In this document: positions 63,717 through 64,000 of the stretch, one piece after another | Layout of the letters: the number at the start of each line of letters is the position of its first letter | Position numbering within the stretch: the stretch's first letter is position 1 | NCBI RefSeq assembly: GCF_022682495.2 | Contig: NC_071392.1 | Location: 76,158,097 to 76,222,096, forward strand | From: Desmodus rotundus | Taxonomy: Eukaryota; Chordata; Mammalia; Chiroptera; Phyllostomidae | Length of the DNA stretch: 64,000 nt | Reading direction: 5' to 3' | Translations under genes and position numbers: made by a program | The notes under the pieces: generated by a model | Told to the model about the DNA's origin: nothing | What the model saw: only the letters and a program-made list of their open reading frames with translations | The model's database searches: none

Positions 63717-64000
63717 GTAAGTAGCTAATGTGTTTCTACAAATGATCCGCTAAGGTAGCAGGCACCGTGTGATTTGGGGTTTAAATGCTCTGGTGTAAAA
63801 TGGATACCCCTCCATGCATGAAACCCAGCCTTATCCAGTCCCCTCTGCGAGGCTAGGTCTCCTCCCCGACATATCTACTATGTGATATTGAGAACAAGGA
63901 ACATTCAAAATATGGCAGTTGTGTGCTCTCTCCTCTGCCCGTCCTGGTCCTTACAGCCTGCTCTTAGCATGTGGAATCTGTGCCCGAAAACAGGCCTTTG
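63717..64000. other. CPA2 intron 10 (partial)
   Basis: Runs to the window edge from the gtaagt donor; the terminal coding exon is not reached. Confidence 0.7.

Overview
This is mammalian nuclear DNA, most probably from a microbat. At least twelve copies of the tRNA-derived VES SINE family (opening with a gccctggctggtgtggctca-like head and ending in a CT-rich, A-rich tail) are scattered through it. There are also ORF1-only (half-L1) LINEs and several cut-and-paste DNA transposons whose target-site duplications are still readable. Two VES types coexist: older copies with a gggtgaggat tail and better-preserved copies with an ataaataaaatctt tail. I infer a yangochiropteran bat and cannot name the species.

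Genes were read by assembling exons across consensus splice sites in all three phases and comparing the peptides with human proteins I know. Layout: (1) about 1.2-19.2 kb, TMEM209 on the minus strand, seven coding exons visible (339 codons), with the 3' part beyond the left edge and a CpG-rich promoter at about 18.7-19.3 kb; (2) 21.5-28.5 kb, SSMEM1 on the plus strand, three coding exons, complete (242 aa), with a poly(A) signal; (3) 28.5-49.2 kb, intergenic DNA made of old L1/L2/MIR, VES SINEs, half-L1s, a deleted mariner and hAT elements; (4) 49.3 kb to the right edge, CPA2 on the plus strand, ten coding exons visible (355 codons plus one base), with the last exon(s) beyond the window. The order TMEM209(-), SSMEM1(+), CPA2(+) matches the conserved block on human 7q32, next to the CPA4/CPA5/CPA1 cluster and the imprinted MEST domain.

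The genes are neighbours and do not share a pathway: TMEM209 is a nuclear-envelope membrane protein, SSMEM1 a small serine-rich single-pass membrane protein, and CPA2 a secreted pancreatic digestive zymogen. CPA2 has a TATA box and a PTF1-like bipartite site just upstream, as expected of an acinar-cell gene. The most unusual non-repeat feature is a GC- and CpG-rich island of about 1 kb inside CPA2 that encloses exon 5. The best-supported repeat observation is a complete 1.6-kb ORF1-only LINE bounded by a 12-bp perfect target-site duplication, with three relatives in the window.
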